The translations under genes and the position numbers were made by a program. A DNA stretch of 13,496 nt from contig CAKOVW010000031.1 in assembly GCA_934122125.1 (NCBI GenBank), forward strand, positions 1-13,496, given 5' to 3'. Under the pieces are notes generated by a model. The model saw nothing but the letters and a program-made list of their open reading frames with translations, made no database searches and had not been told where the DNA came from. Source of the DNA: an uncultured Clostridia bacterium. Lineage in GTDB: Bacteria > Bacillota > Clostridia > TANB77 > CAG-508. Shown one piece after another: positions 1 through 8,786 of the stretch (position 1 is the first letter of the stretch; every line of letters starts with the position of its first letter).

Positions 1-172
1 ATTTAATAAGATTTTGTTGTTTTGAAATTTGATTTTAAGATTTAACTTTTTTTAATTTTTGATTTTAATTTATATAGATTTAATAAAGTTTGAAATAGAT
101 TGTCTTGAAAACTAAGACTCTTTGATAAAATTTTAAAATTAATAATATATTTTTACAATTTAAAAATGCAAC
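1..172. other. AT-rich non-coding flank
   Basis: No coding frame with a ribosome binding site is visible on either strand. The segment is almost entirely A and T, with one small inverted repeat GTCTT/AAGAC around 102-119. It is probably intergenic DNA between the giant gene and a gene beyond the left edge. Confidence 0.5.
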
Positions 173-235
173 TAAGTTAGTATTGTTATACTATACTTAA
201 TTGCATTTTGCAAGCAAAATCGTATGCCTTTTTTC
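173..235. terminator. Hairpins downstream of the giant gene
   Basis: Two adjacent hairpins lie 40-100 bases after the stop at 275. TAAGT-TAGTAT (173-183) pairs with ATACTA and, past a one-base bulge, ACTTA (188-199); on the minus strand it is followed by GTTGCATTTTT. The second, ATTTTG/CAAAAT around 205-220 with an outer GCA/TGC, is followed on the plus strand by CTTTTTTC. Together they could act as a bidirectional terminator. Neither has the GC-rich stem of a classic terminator. Confidence 0.4.
201..225 (+). repeat. Short dispersed intergenic repeat, copy 1
   Basis: The words TTGCAT, TTTGCAA, GCAAAAT and GTAT occur here in the same order as at 10563-10588. The two copies differ only by single-base insertions between the words. 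Both copies are intergenic and on the same strand. Confidence 0.45.
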
Positions 236-274
236 GACATTTTTTCACACTAATTTTTACAGGCTCTTTCATTA

Positions 275-3200
275 TTAGAATTTAATATATTTTGTTGGAT
301 CTACATCATTACCATAACCACTTTTAGTTCGTACTTCAAAGTGTAAGTGATGTCCTGTACTATCCCCTGGATTAGGGTCAGTGTTAGGATCTCCACCTTC
401 TAGTGCAATGGTTTGTCCTTGTGTTACTTTACTTCCAGCTTTTACTTCAATTTTAGATAAGTGTGCATAAAAACTATATATTGTTTCCCCATTTACAATA
501 TGTTTAATTTCTACACAGTTACCATATCCATCTTGAACTCCAGCCCAAGTTACCTCCCCATCGGCAACTGCTAACACTTTGGCATGATGTGTTCCTGATA
601 TATCAATTCCTGTATGCTTTTCATTAGTTTGTGTTATAGGTCCAAATCTAGAACCATACTCTGATGTTATGGTATATTTACAACTTAAAGGTAATATAAA
701 GTCTTGTTTTTGCACCATATTTATTGCTCTAGAGCTATTTAGTTTTGTTGCATATTTATCTACCCATTTTACCTTTTCTGCCTTTTTACCATAATTTTTC
801 TTCAAGATGTTTCTATCCTTGCTGTCTATAATTCCATCTTCGCTAAAGTCATATTTAGACATTTCCTCCTTGTTAGCATCTGTGATAGTTTCCCCATATT
901 TATCATTTAATGCTACCATATCGTCTAATTCTATTTCTCCTGACTCTACTACATCTCCGGCTATTAGTTTATAGTCCTCAAATGTTACTTCTTGTTGTAC
1001 ATTTTCTATAACTACATCTTCTATAGTTATATTTAAATATCCTTCCTTAGATATTACTACTTTATATGTATCTGGAACAACATATATTTCATAGCTTCCA
1101 TCTTGTTCTGTTTTTTCTTCATATTTTAGTTCATTGTCTTTATATACTTTAATATTGGCAGTGTGTATGTTATTTACATTTTCTGTTGTAACTTTTCCTC
1201 TTATTACAGTTTCTGTTTTTGGATCTTTTGTTACATCTATGATATATGCTCTCAATTTTTCATTTTCTGCTTTTACCATAATTATTATTCTAGTATTTTC
1301 TTCTGTAATATTATATGTACCTGTTCCACTTACTATTGTTGCTATTTCATCTTCTGGTACTGCATTTATTTCTAAGGTATCTTGTCTTTGTGTTAAATGA
1401 AGAGAATATTGTGTTACATTTTTATCAAATTCTGGAGATAGTATACCTGCACTAGTTGTTAAACTTTCTAAATAATTATTATCAGATTTTTCTATTTCTA
1501 CTTTAATTTTATAAGTAGTATTTGTTTCCCCATTATGACTTGTAACATCTATATTAAATGTCCTTTCATTAGCAGTTAAATCCAAATCTCCTGATTTTAT
1601 AACTGTTGCATATTCATCTGTTGGAATAGCTATTACATTTTCTGCTTTTAATATAGTAGTTCCTTTAGGAACTTTTAACGTATATTCTAATGTATTGCTA
1701 TCAAATTCAGGAGTTATTTCATAGCCTGACACAGCAAGTTTTTCAAGTGTTGAGTTACTGCTTTTTTCCCTCGTTACATAAATTGTATATGTCTGTGTTG
1801 TATAGCCATCTGGTGCTATTGTTTTAATTTGATATTTATTTAATTTTAATACTGACAATTCCACACTTACATCAGGGTACACTTTTGTGTCCTCATAAAT
1901 TGGTAGTGCAACAATTTCATTTTCTGTTAAAACAAATTTATCATTTGGCACAGTTAATGTATATTCGTATACATCACTATTAAATTCTTGATCTAATGTA
2001 AAAGATTTTACTGCTAAACTCTTTAATCTTGCATCATCTGTTCTTATTCTATTTATATTTACTTTATATGTTTTGGTATCTCCATTTTCTGCTGTTACAA
2101 TAATTTCTCTTACACTTTCCCCGTCTGGAACTTCTTGTTCTTCATTTCCTTTGACTGTTGCAAATCTATCTTCTGTTAATACTTCAAATGATAATAAAGA
2201 ATCTGCATTTCCTAATGTTAAATTATATTCTAACGTTCCATATGTAAAACTTGGATCTAGTGTTCCAACACTTGGAATTAAATCAACTAAATCATTTACT
2301 GTTGATTTTATCCTATTTATATTTACTACATATGTTCTAACACTTCCATTTTCTGCCGTTACCTTTATTTCATGTGTATTATCACCAGCTTGTATAGGTA
2401 TATAACCTAATCCAGAAACTATTGACAAACTATTTTCTGTTTCTCCTACGAATTGCATTTTTGTAGTTCCTGCTGGAACAGTTATTTCGTAACTCATAGT
2501 TTCTTTATTAAAGTTTGGTGATAATTCAACTGTCTTTGAATTTACTTTTGCTGTTAATGTTTTTAAATAATTATTATCATTTTTCTTTCTTATTACTATA
2601 ATAGTGTAAGTTCTTGTAACTCCTATACTAGATGTAACTTTGATTTCTACTTTATTTTCCCCAACTTCTAAAGTATAATCTCCATTACCATTTATAGTCG
2701 CTTTGCTATCTTCTGGTTCTGCGTCTATTTTTATTTGAGTTATATCATTTTCAACTATTATTGTATAAGAATTTGTAGTTTTGACAAATGAAGGTGATAA
2801 TTTTCCTTCTGATGGTAAAATATAACTTAAATAGTTATTGCTAGACATATTTCTATTTACTTGTATTGTATATGTTTCTTTTTCTTTACCATCACTAGAA
2901 GTTACCTCTATTTTTACTTCATTATTTCCAACTACAAAGTCTTCGTTGCCTATTATTGTATATGTTGCATTTGGATCTAATGTTTCAATTATCATGTCCA
3001 AACTTGTAATTTCATTATCTACATTTACAAAATATGAATTTGTATCTTGATTAAAGGTTGGTACTATTTCATAATTTTTAACTTGTAGTTTTGATAGTTT
3101 TGCACTTACAGCCGTTTTTCTTTTTACATTTATGGTATATGTATTTTTATTACCATTTGCAGCAGTAACAATTATATCTATCTTGTTTTGACCTACAGTT

Positions 3201-6200
3201 AAATTATAATTTCCATTACCTGTTACAAATGCATCACTAGCCTCCGCATAACCTAATACATTTATATTTTCTATGCCATATTCAACTTCTATATTATATT
3301 CATTAATTAGTTTGTCAAATTCTGGTATTAGCACACCTTGTGATATGCTTAATTCTGATAAATAAGCATTATCTGATAGCCCTTTATTTATAATAACTGT
3401 ATATGTTTTTGTTTTTCCAGACTCTGAGCTAACAACAACCTCGAAAATATTTTTACCTTCTTCTAGTTTAGTAATTCCAATTCCGGATACTACAGCATTT
3501 TCATCATCTGCAACTGCATCTATATAAACTGATTCAACGTCATTTGGAACATTAGTATTATATAACAATACACTCTTATTAAATTCTGGTGTTATTTCAT
3601 ATCCATTTACTGACAAATATGCTAAATTATTATTATCTGAGCCTGTTCTTGTAACTTTTAAGACATAATCTTTAGTAGTTACTCCGTCTGGTGCAGTTAC
3701 CCTTATAACAATTTGATTTGTTCCCTTTTGTAAATCTTCATTACCTATTATTTCATATGTTGCATCTGCTTCTTCTGTTGTTACATACATTGTAAGTGCA
3801 CTTATCTTTGTTTCTAGGGTATAGAAAGTTGTATTTTTATTAAACTCTGGTGATATTACATGATTTTGAATAATTAAGCTAGATAAATTTGCATTTGTAG
3901 ATTTCGCCCTATTTATTTTCACTTGATATACTTTTTCTTCATTGTTTATTGAGGTTACCTTTACAGTAACTACATTTAATCCAACGGCTAAAGTATGTTC
4001 TCCTGTTCCAGTAATAGTTGCTGTATTATCTAATGCTTTTGCACTTACCATAATTTTTTCTTCTTCGTAAGGTAAGTTTACTTCATATACCAATGTATTT
4101 GCCTCAAATGATGGTGTTAATGTTCCTTTATCTACAGTTAGTTCTATTAAATCACAACGTTTTTCTATATCTGGTTGTCTATAAACAATTAGATTATATT
4201 CCTTTTTTGTCAATCCATCTGAAGCAGTAACTTCTATAGTAACTTTATTTTCCCCATAAACAAAATCACTATTATTTACTATTTTATATGTTGCCTCTGA
4301 ATCTTCTGTTTGTATATCTAATGTTAAACATTGTATATCATTTTGCACTTTTAGATGATATTCTGTAACTGTTCTTTCAAAATTTTCGTATAACTCTCCT
4401 TCATTGGCAAATATATATTTTAAATAAGCATTATCAGATTTTAGTCTATTTACAATTACTTTATAGTTTTTAGTTGTACAATCTTCTGCAATTGCTACTA
4501 AATCAATTTCATTTTTTCCTACTTCTAGATTGTACTTTCCATCTCCTAGTACTTTAGTAGTTACTACCTCTGGAATACCTTTTAATGTTATTTCTTCTAT
4601 TTCATTTCTAACATTTATTTCATATGTACTCTCATCTACCTTTGTAACTATCTGCTCTTTATCATTTTCTATTCTTAATAAATTTGTATTAGAACTTTTC
4701 TTTCTTATAATATTTAGCTCATATGTTCTAATATCTCCGTTTTCTGCTTGCACTGTTAATGTTACTAAATTGCTACCTACCTCTAGTGCGTAAATTCCTT
4801 CACCTGTAACTATACTTGATGAATCTTCTTTTACTCCTGTAACTTTTATTGTTTCTATTTCATTTTCAATTTCTATAATATATTCTAATGTTTCTTTATT
4901 AAATACCGGACTTAATTTTCCATTACTTGTTATTATATTTTTTAGGTAGTTATTATCTGATGCTTCTTTTATTACTTTTATTCTGTAATCTCTTTGATCC
5001 CCATTTTCTGCTGTAACTCTTATTGTAACAAAATTAATTCCAGTTAATAAATTATTATTATTTAATATTTTATATTTTGCTGTTTTGTCTTCTGTTTGCA
5101 CTACAAGAGGCAATGTTTTAGTTTTTGCAGGAACTATTATTTCATATTCAGTATTTAATTTGTCAAAAGCTGGGCTAAACTCGCCAATGCTTGTTATCAA
5201 TTGTTTTAAATAGTTATTACTTGATTGAGCTCTATTTATATTTATAGTATATTTTCCAATAGAACCATCTTCCGCTTTTACATTTATTACATAAGTATTT
5301 GTTCCTGTTTTTAGTATCTTTTCTCCTGTTCCTGTAATAGTAGCAGTACTATCTTCTGGTACAGCTTCTATAGTAACATTTTCTACTTCGTTTGAAACTG
5401 TAACTATATATGTATCCAACACTTTGTTATATATTGGATCCATTGTTAATTCTTCTTCACCATTTTTTACTTTTAATGATGATAAAAATACATTTCCACT
5501 TTGTTTTCTATATGCATGTATAATGTATACTAATTGCTCTCCATTTGGAGCAGTAACTATTACATATACATCATTTAAGCCTACTTTTAGATTTTTGTTG
5601 CCCTCTATTATAGGTGTTATTTCTTCCATTTCTGGTATGGCTGTAATATCTAAAGAAGTTACATCATTTTCTACTTCTATAAAATATTCTAATACATCTT
5701 GGTCAAAATTCAAATCTGTTTCAACATTATCTATAGTTAAACTCTTCAATAAGCAGTTTCCACTCATATCTCTTGTTATATGGTAAATATATGTTTCTGT
5801 ACTTTTTCCATCTTCTGATGTAACATCTATCTTTATATTGTTTTCTCCTGCTTGTAATTCTATAGTTCCATCTCCTACAATTGTTTGATATTTATGACCC
5901 TTTTCTACGTTAAATGTTAATTTCTTTATTCTGCTTGGAACTATCATAGAATACTCGTGAACATCTGGATTAAATTCTGTAGGTTCCAAAACTCCATAAA
6001 TTGGATTTACATTTATAATAGACTCTATCAATCCATCTATTGTAATATTTAATGGTTTAGAATTATTAGATGCTTCTCTTATAGTTTTTATTGTATATAT
6101 TTTTTCATCTCCACTTTCTGCTGTTACTTTCAAATTAATGGTATTTTCTCCTGCTGTAACATCATAAGTTCCATTGCCTTCTATACTTGCCTTAATATCA

Positions 6201-8251
6201 TCTACAACTCCATAAATTGTAACATCTGTATCTTCTGAATCTAGTGTTATTGTATAATCTGATACGTCATAACTTACTTCTGGTTCTAACGTTCCCTTGT
6301 TTATTTGAATTTCTTTTAGTAAATTGTTTTGTGATGGATCTTCTAGTAGTGTAATTCTTGCATAACCATCTGCGTTGTTTCCTGGTACATAATTTCCTTG
6401 TGGATTTGGCATTTGTACATAATTTTGCCTTGTACTTGACCATTCATAGCCTTCTCCATCTATCATAACAGTATCTTTAAATACTATTCCTGAAATATGT
6501 GAGCTATTTCCTGTTGGTTTTCCATTTTCATCTGTCGAATTACATCCTTCATGTCCTGAAATATATGATGAACCACCAGAGCCTGCAGAAGCACCTCCAA
6601 TATTATTAGTATTTCCTCCATAATATCCTGAGCCTCCGCCTCCAACTCCATCATTGTCAGCAATTCCCCATGCATCTTTTCCTATTCCTAGTGCATAGCC
6701 GGATGTTTGTGTTCCAGCTGGGCTTTTAGAATAGTATGATATTCCATTTATTCCTCCACCAGAACCTGCTTTATATGACCAAGAAGCTCCTCCTCCGGCT
6801 CCAGCAACCATTATTCTAGAATACAAACTATTCAAATCATTCCAATCACCATTTACTAATCTAAAGTCTGTGGCTCCACCGCCGCCTCCTGATGTTTCGT
6901 CATCTCTGTTGTCCCATGTACCAAGGCCTCCACCATTCCAACCACCTGGTGAATTCTTTCCAACTACAGCATCTGTTCCTTTTCCACCTACATATACATA
7001 TATAATATCTCCTTCATTTAGTCTAAGAATTCCTGAGGTATAGCCACCATTTCCAGGATTTCCTCCTAAAGAACCATTTATTCTAGCTTTTCCTCCTCTT
7101 GCTCCCCATGCTTCAAATTTATAAAATCCTGCTGTTGGAGCTGTAAATGTTTGATATTCCCCTGTATATGAGAAATCATATGTTTGTTCTCCTAAGTTTT
7201 CTCCTTTAATTACTATTATGGTATATACTGTATCTTCTACTCCCTCTCTTGAAACAGTTATAGTTACAGTATTTTTACCTTCTTTTATATAGCCTGCTCC
7301 TTTTACTACTACTTTTGCATTATCATCATAAGGCTCTGCTATAATTTCTAATGAAAACACTCCAGAGGTAACTTTATACTCATAATTTAATTTATCACTC
7401 TCAAATAATTTTGAAAATTCCTGATTTTTTATGTCTAAAAACTTTAATTTTGTATTTGGCTGTTTATTTAATATTAAATTATATTCTGTTGTGCTTTTGC
7501 CATCTTCTGATGTTACTTCTATTGTATGTATTGTACTAGAAGTTTTAGTTTCAACATCTCCATTTCCAATAATAATTTGCCCAGGAAATTTTTTTATTCC
7601 TTCTACAATTGTGTTTTCCTCTATATTGTATGGTAATATTATCTCATATCTTAAATTTTTTTCATTATAATTTTCTACATCTAATCCAGCTACTTTTATA
7701 TTTTTTAAATGGCTATCTGATGAAGCTCCTCTTACAAAATGTAAAGTATAGGTATATTCTATTCCTTCTGTAGTTTTTGTCTTTATTTGTTTAATTGTTT
7801 CGCCAGCTATTGTTTCTGCTTGTTGAACTAGGCCACCTTCTACTTCTATATCATCACTTGTAGTTGTTACAGAAATTGTTGGATATGCTTGTTCTTTATC
7901 TAATTCTATGTAATAATCAGTTTCTTCTGGGGTAAATTTTTGTGTCATAGTTCCTATATCTGTTGTAATATTAGATATTGGATACTTTTCTTCTATAAAA
8001 CTTAAAGGTGTTATTACTGCTTTACTTGTTTCTGTTGCACCTGCTGTTAATTCTGTATTTGTAAATATTTTTCCAGAATAATGATATGAATCTGATAATT
8101 GTGTATATGTTTGTACTTTTGGTGTAATATCACTTTGTGAATTAATTGCAATACAACCTTCATGTCCAGATACAAATCCTGAACCTCCAGCTCCACTAGA
8201 AGCATTTGAAGTATTACTCATATATCCACCCCAGTAGCCTCCTCCGGCCAC
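275..8251 (-). CDS. Main body of the giant surface protein: glycine-rich domains, cadherin-like repeat stalk, dockerin-like module and C-terminal M23 endopeptidase
   Basis: The frame spans 2658 residues from a nominal GTG at 8251. That GTG lies inside a glycine-rich domain, so it is very unlikely to be the true start; an ATG at 8220 overlaps the upstream stop and could only support reinitiation. In order: end of glycine-rich domain 1 (3-84), three cadherin-like repeats (about 88-350), glycine-rich domain 2 (354-637, ending GYARITLL), 19 further cadherin-like repeats of about 89 residues (642-2341), a carboxypeptidase-regulatory-like domain (2346-2430), a dockerin-like segment (2431-2490) and an M23/LytM-type zinc endopeptidase (2516-2658). 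The peptidase has HTGID (zinc ligands H2546, D2550), YAHLS (H2597) and HLHFE (H2635, zinc ligand H2637), so it looks active. M23 enzymes cleave peptide cross-bridges of peptidoglycan, and location outside the membrane is expected. This fragment alone has no signal peptide; function requires fusion to the 9521-8247 frame, giving about 3081 residues. No LPXTG, LysM, SH3b or S-layer-homology motif was seen. Confidence 0.93.
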   Translation of the reverse strand: MAGGGYWGGYMSNTSNASSGAGGSGFVSGHEGCIAINSQSDITPKVQTYTQLSDSYHYSGKIFTNTELTAGATETSKAVITPLSFIEEKYPISNITTDIGTMTQKFTPEETDYYIELDKEQAYPTISVTTTSDDIEVEGGLVQQAETIAGETIKQIKTKTTEGIEYTYTLHFVRGASSDSHLKNIKVAGLDVENYNEKNLRYEIILPYNIEENTIVEGIKKFPGQIIIGNGDVETKTSSTIHTIEVTSEDGKSTTEYNLILNKQPNTKLKFLDIKNQEFSKLFESDKLNYEYKVTSGVFSLEIIAEPYDDNAKVVVKGAGYIKEGKNTVTITVSREGVEDTVYTIIVIKGENLGEQTYDFSYTGEYQTFTAPTAGFYKFEAWGARGGKARINGSLGGNPGNGGYTSGILRLNEGDIIYVYVGGKGTDAVVGKNSPGGWNGGGLGTWDNRDDETSGGGGGATDFRLVNGDWNDLNSLYSRIMVAGAGGGASWSYKAGSGGGINGISYYSKSPAGTQTSGYALGIGKDAWGIADNDGVGGGGSGYYGGNTNNIGGASAGSGGSSYISGHEGCNSTDENGKPTGNSSHISGIVFKDTVMIDGEGYEWSSTRQNYVQMPNPQGNYVPGNNADGYARITLLEDPSQNNLLKEIQINKGTLEPEVSYDVSDYTITLDSEDTDVTIYGVVDDIKASIEGNGTYDVTAGENTINLKVTAESGDEKIYTIKTIREASNNSKPLNITIDGLIESIINVNPIYGVLEPTEFNPDVHEYSMIVPSRIKKLTFNVEKGHKYQTIVGDGTIELQAGENNIKIDVTSEDGKSTETYIYHITRDMSGNCLLKSLTIDNVETDLNFDQDVLEYFIEVENDVTSLDITAIPEMEEITPIIEGNKNLKVGLNDVYVIVTAPNGEQLVYIIHAYRKQSGNVFLSSLKVKNGEEELTMDPIYNKVLDTYIVTVSNEVENVTIEAVPEDSTATITGTGEKILKTGTNTYVINVKAEDGSIGKYTININRAQSSNNYLKQLITSIGEFSPAFDKLNTEYEIIVPAKTKTLPLVVQTEDKTAKYKILNNNNLLTGINFVTIRVTAENGDQRDYRIKVIKEASDNNYLKNIITSNGKLSPVFNKETLEYIIEIENEIETIKVTGVKEDSSSIVTGEGIYALEVGSNLVTLTVQAENGDIRTYELNIIRKKSSNTNLLRIENDKEQIVTKVDESTYEINVRNEIEEITLKGIPEVVTTKVLGDGKYNLEVGKNEIDLVAIAEDCTTKNYKVIVNRLKSDNAYLKYIFANEGELYENFERTVTEYHLKVQNDIQCLTLDIQTEDSEATYKIVNNSDFVYGENKVTIEVTASDGLTKKEYNLIVYRQPDIEKRCDLIELTVDKGTLTPSFEANTLVYEVNLPYEEEKIMVSAKALDNTATITGTGEHTLAVGLNVVTVKVTSINNEEKVYQVKINRAKSTNANLSSLIIQNHVISPEFNKNTTFYTLETKISALTMYVTTEEADATYEIIGNEDLQKGTNQIVIRVTAPDGVTTKDYVLKVTRTGSDNNNLAYLSVNGYEITPEFNKSVLLYNTNVPNDVESVYIDAVADDENAVVSGIGITKLEEGKNIFEVVVSSESGKTKTYTVIINKGLSDNAYLSELSISQGVLIPEFDKLINEYNIEVEYGIENINVLGYAEASDAFVTGNGNYNLTVGQNKIDIIVTAANGNKNTYTINVKRKTAVSAKLSKLQVKNYEIVPTFNQDTNSYFVNVDNEITSLDMIIETLDPNATYTIIGNEDFVVGNNEVKIEVTSSDGKEKETYTIQVNRNMSSNNYLSYILPSEGKLSPSFVKTTNSYTIIVENDITQIKIDAEPEDSKATINGNGDYTLEVGENKVEIKVTSSIGVTRTYTIIVIRKKNDNNYLKTLTAKVNSKTVELSPNFNKETMSYEITVPAGTTKMQFVGETENSLSIVSGLGYIPIQAGDNTHEIKVTAENGSVRTYVVNINRIKSTVNDLVDLIPSVGTLDPSFTYGTLEYNLTLGNADSLLSFEVLTEDRFATVKGNEEQEVPDGESVREIIVTAENGDTKTYKVNINRIRTDDARLKSLAVKSFTLDQEFNSDVYEYTLTVPNDKFVLTENEIVALPIYEDTKVYPDVSVELSVLKLNKYQIKTIAPDGYTTQTYTIYVTREKSSNSTLEKLAVSGYEITPEFDSNTLEYTLKVPKGTTILKAENVIAIPTDEYATVIKSGDLDLTANERTFNIDVTSHNGETNTTYKIKVEIEKSDNNYLESLTTSAGILSPEFDKNVTQYSLHLTQRQDTLEINAVPEDEIATIVSGTGTYNITEENTRIIIMVKAENEKLRAYIIDVTKDPKTETVIRGKVTTENVNNIHTANIKVYKDNELKYEEKTEQDGSYEIYVVPDTYKVVISKEGYLNITIEDVVIENVQQEVTFEDYKLIAGDVVESGEIELDDMVALNDKYGETITDANKEEMSKYDFSEDGIIDSKDRNILKKNYGKKAEKVKWVDKYATKLNSSRAINMVQKQDFILPLSCKYTITSEYGSRFGPITQTNEKHTGIDISGTHHAKVLAVADGEVTWAGVQDGYGNCVEIKHIVNGETIYSFYAHLSKIEVKAGSKVTQGQTIALEGGDPNTDPNPGDSTGHHLHFEVRTKSGYGNDVDPTKYIKF
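1229..6328 (-). repeat. Array of 19 cadherin-like beta-sandwich repeats (stalk)
   Basis: Nineteen consecutive units of about 89 residues share the pattern NNYL..L..S.G.L.P.F......Y...V, then A.V.G.G...L..G.N.i.V.V.AENG....Y.i...R. This matches the cadherin-like domain family common in Clostridia surface proteins. Adjacent copies are well diverged at the protein and DNA level, so the array is old and not undergoing recent homogenisation. Five more units of the same type lie upstream in the gene, two before and three after glycine-rich domain 1. The likely role is a long semi-rigid spacer that holds the C-terminal peptidase away from the membrane. Confidence 0.85.
6341..7192 (-). repeat. Glycine-rich domain copy 2 (ALK/LTK-like)
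   Basis: The second glycine-rich module is intact in one frame, starting at YDFSYTGEYQ and ending GYARITLLED. It is longer at its C-terminal end than copy 1, with an extra segment after SGHEGC (NSTDENGKPT through NNADGYARIT). The Cys of FECWGARGG in copy 1 is Ala here (FEAWGARGG), while the Cys of SGHEGC is kept. It supplies the template that reveals the frameshift in copy 1. Confidence 0.85.
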
Positions 8252-8786
8252 CGCCTACTCCGTCACTATTACCTGTTCCTGTAGCATTTTGTCCAATACC
8301 AAAAGCATAGCCAGAAATCTGAGTACCACCAAGTGCTTTAGCTCCTTTTCCTCCTTGTAGCCCTCCTCCTGCTCCTGCTGTAAATGTCCAAGAGGCACCT
8401 CCGCCTCCGCCAGCAACAATAATTCTAGAAGCAAGACTTTGTGTTTCATTCCAATTTCCACTTACCAAACGAATATCTGTAGCACCTCCGCCAGCACCAG
8501 ATGCTTCATTGTCAGAATGATCCCAAGTTCCAAGTCCTCCACCATTCCATGTTGCTGCTGAATCTTTTTTTACCACAGCATCTGTTCCTTGCTGACCTAC
8601 ATAAACATAGTATTTTTCTCCTTTTTTTAGTAAAATTTCTCCTTTTGCATATCCACCTTTTCCTGGACTTCCTCCTAAAGAACCATCTAATCTAGTTTTT
8701 CCTCCTCTTGCTCCCCAACATTCAAACCTGTACATACCAGAATATGGTGCAATAAATTCTTGGTAGCCACCTGAATAGTTATAACT
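8000..8786 (-). repeat. Glycine-rich domain copy 1 (ALK/LTK-like), spanning the frameshift
   Basis: The first of two related glycine-rich modules begins at YNYSGGYQEF and ends at KAVITPL. It shares an ordered series of motifs with copy 2: WGARGGK, GSLGG.PG.GGY, VYVG..GTDAVV, WNGGGLGTWD, GGGATD.RLV.G.WN, SRI.VAG.GGGASW, TSGYA.GIG and SGHEGC. Domains of this type fold around bundled polyglycine helices in the ALK/LTK receptors. Similarity to copy 2 is also visible in the DNA, for example around 8691-8730 against 7080-7118, so this is an internal duplication within one gene. Confidence 0.85.

Noticed and set aside
1134..5786. Several plus-strand frames antisense to the cadherin-like repeats, up to 120 codons
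   Set aside because: They recur at equivalent places in the repeats, are rich in Ser, Phe, Ile and Val as expected for antisense of Glu/Asn/Thr-rich coding, and lack start signals.
1229..6328. Possible CRISPR array or DNA satellite from the regular spacing of similar words
   Set aside because: The period is about 267 bases, the copies are diverged, and the reading frame is continuous. This is a protein-domain array.
8249..8251. GTG at 8251 as the start of an independent 2658-residue protein
   Set aside because: It falls within a glycine-rich domain whose first half is in the adjacent frame, has no properly placed ribosome site, and would give an unexported wall hydrolase.
6484..8461. Minus-strand alternative frames inside the glycine-rich domains (6484-6675 and 8255-8461)
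   Set aside because: They are out-of-frame readings of GGN-rich codons that give Leu/Glu-rich peptides with no supporting signals.
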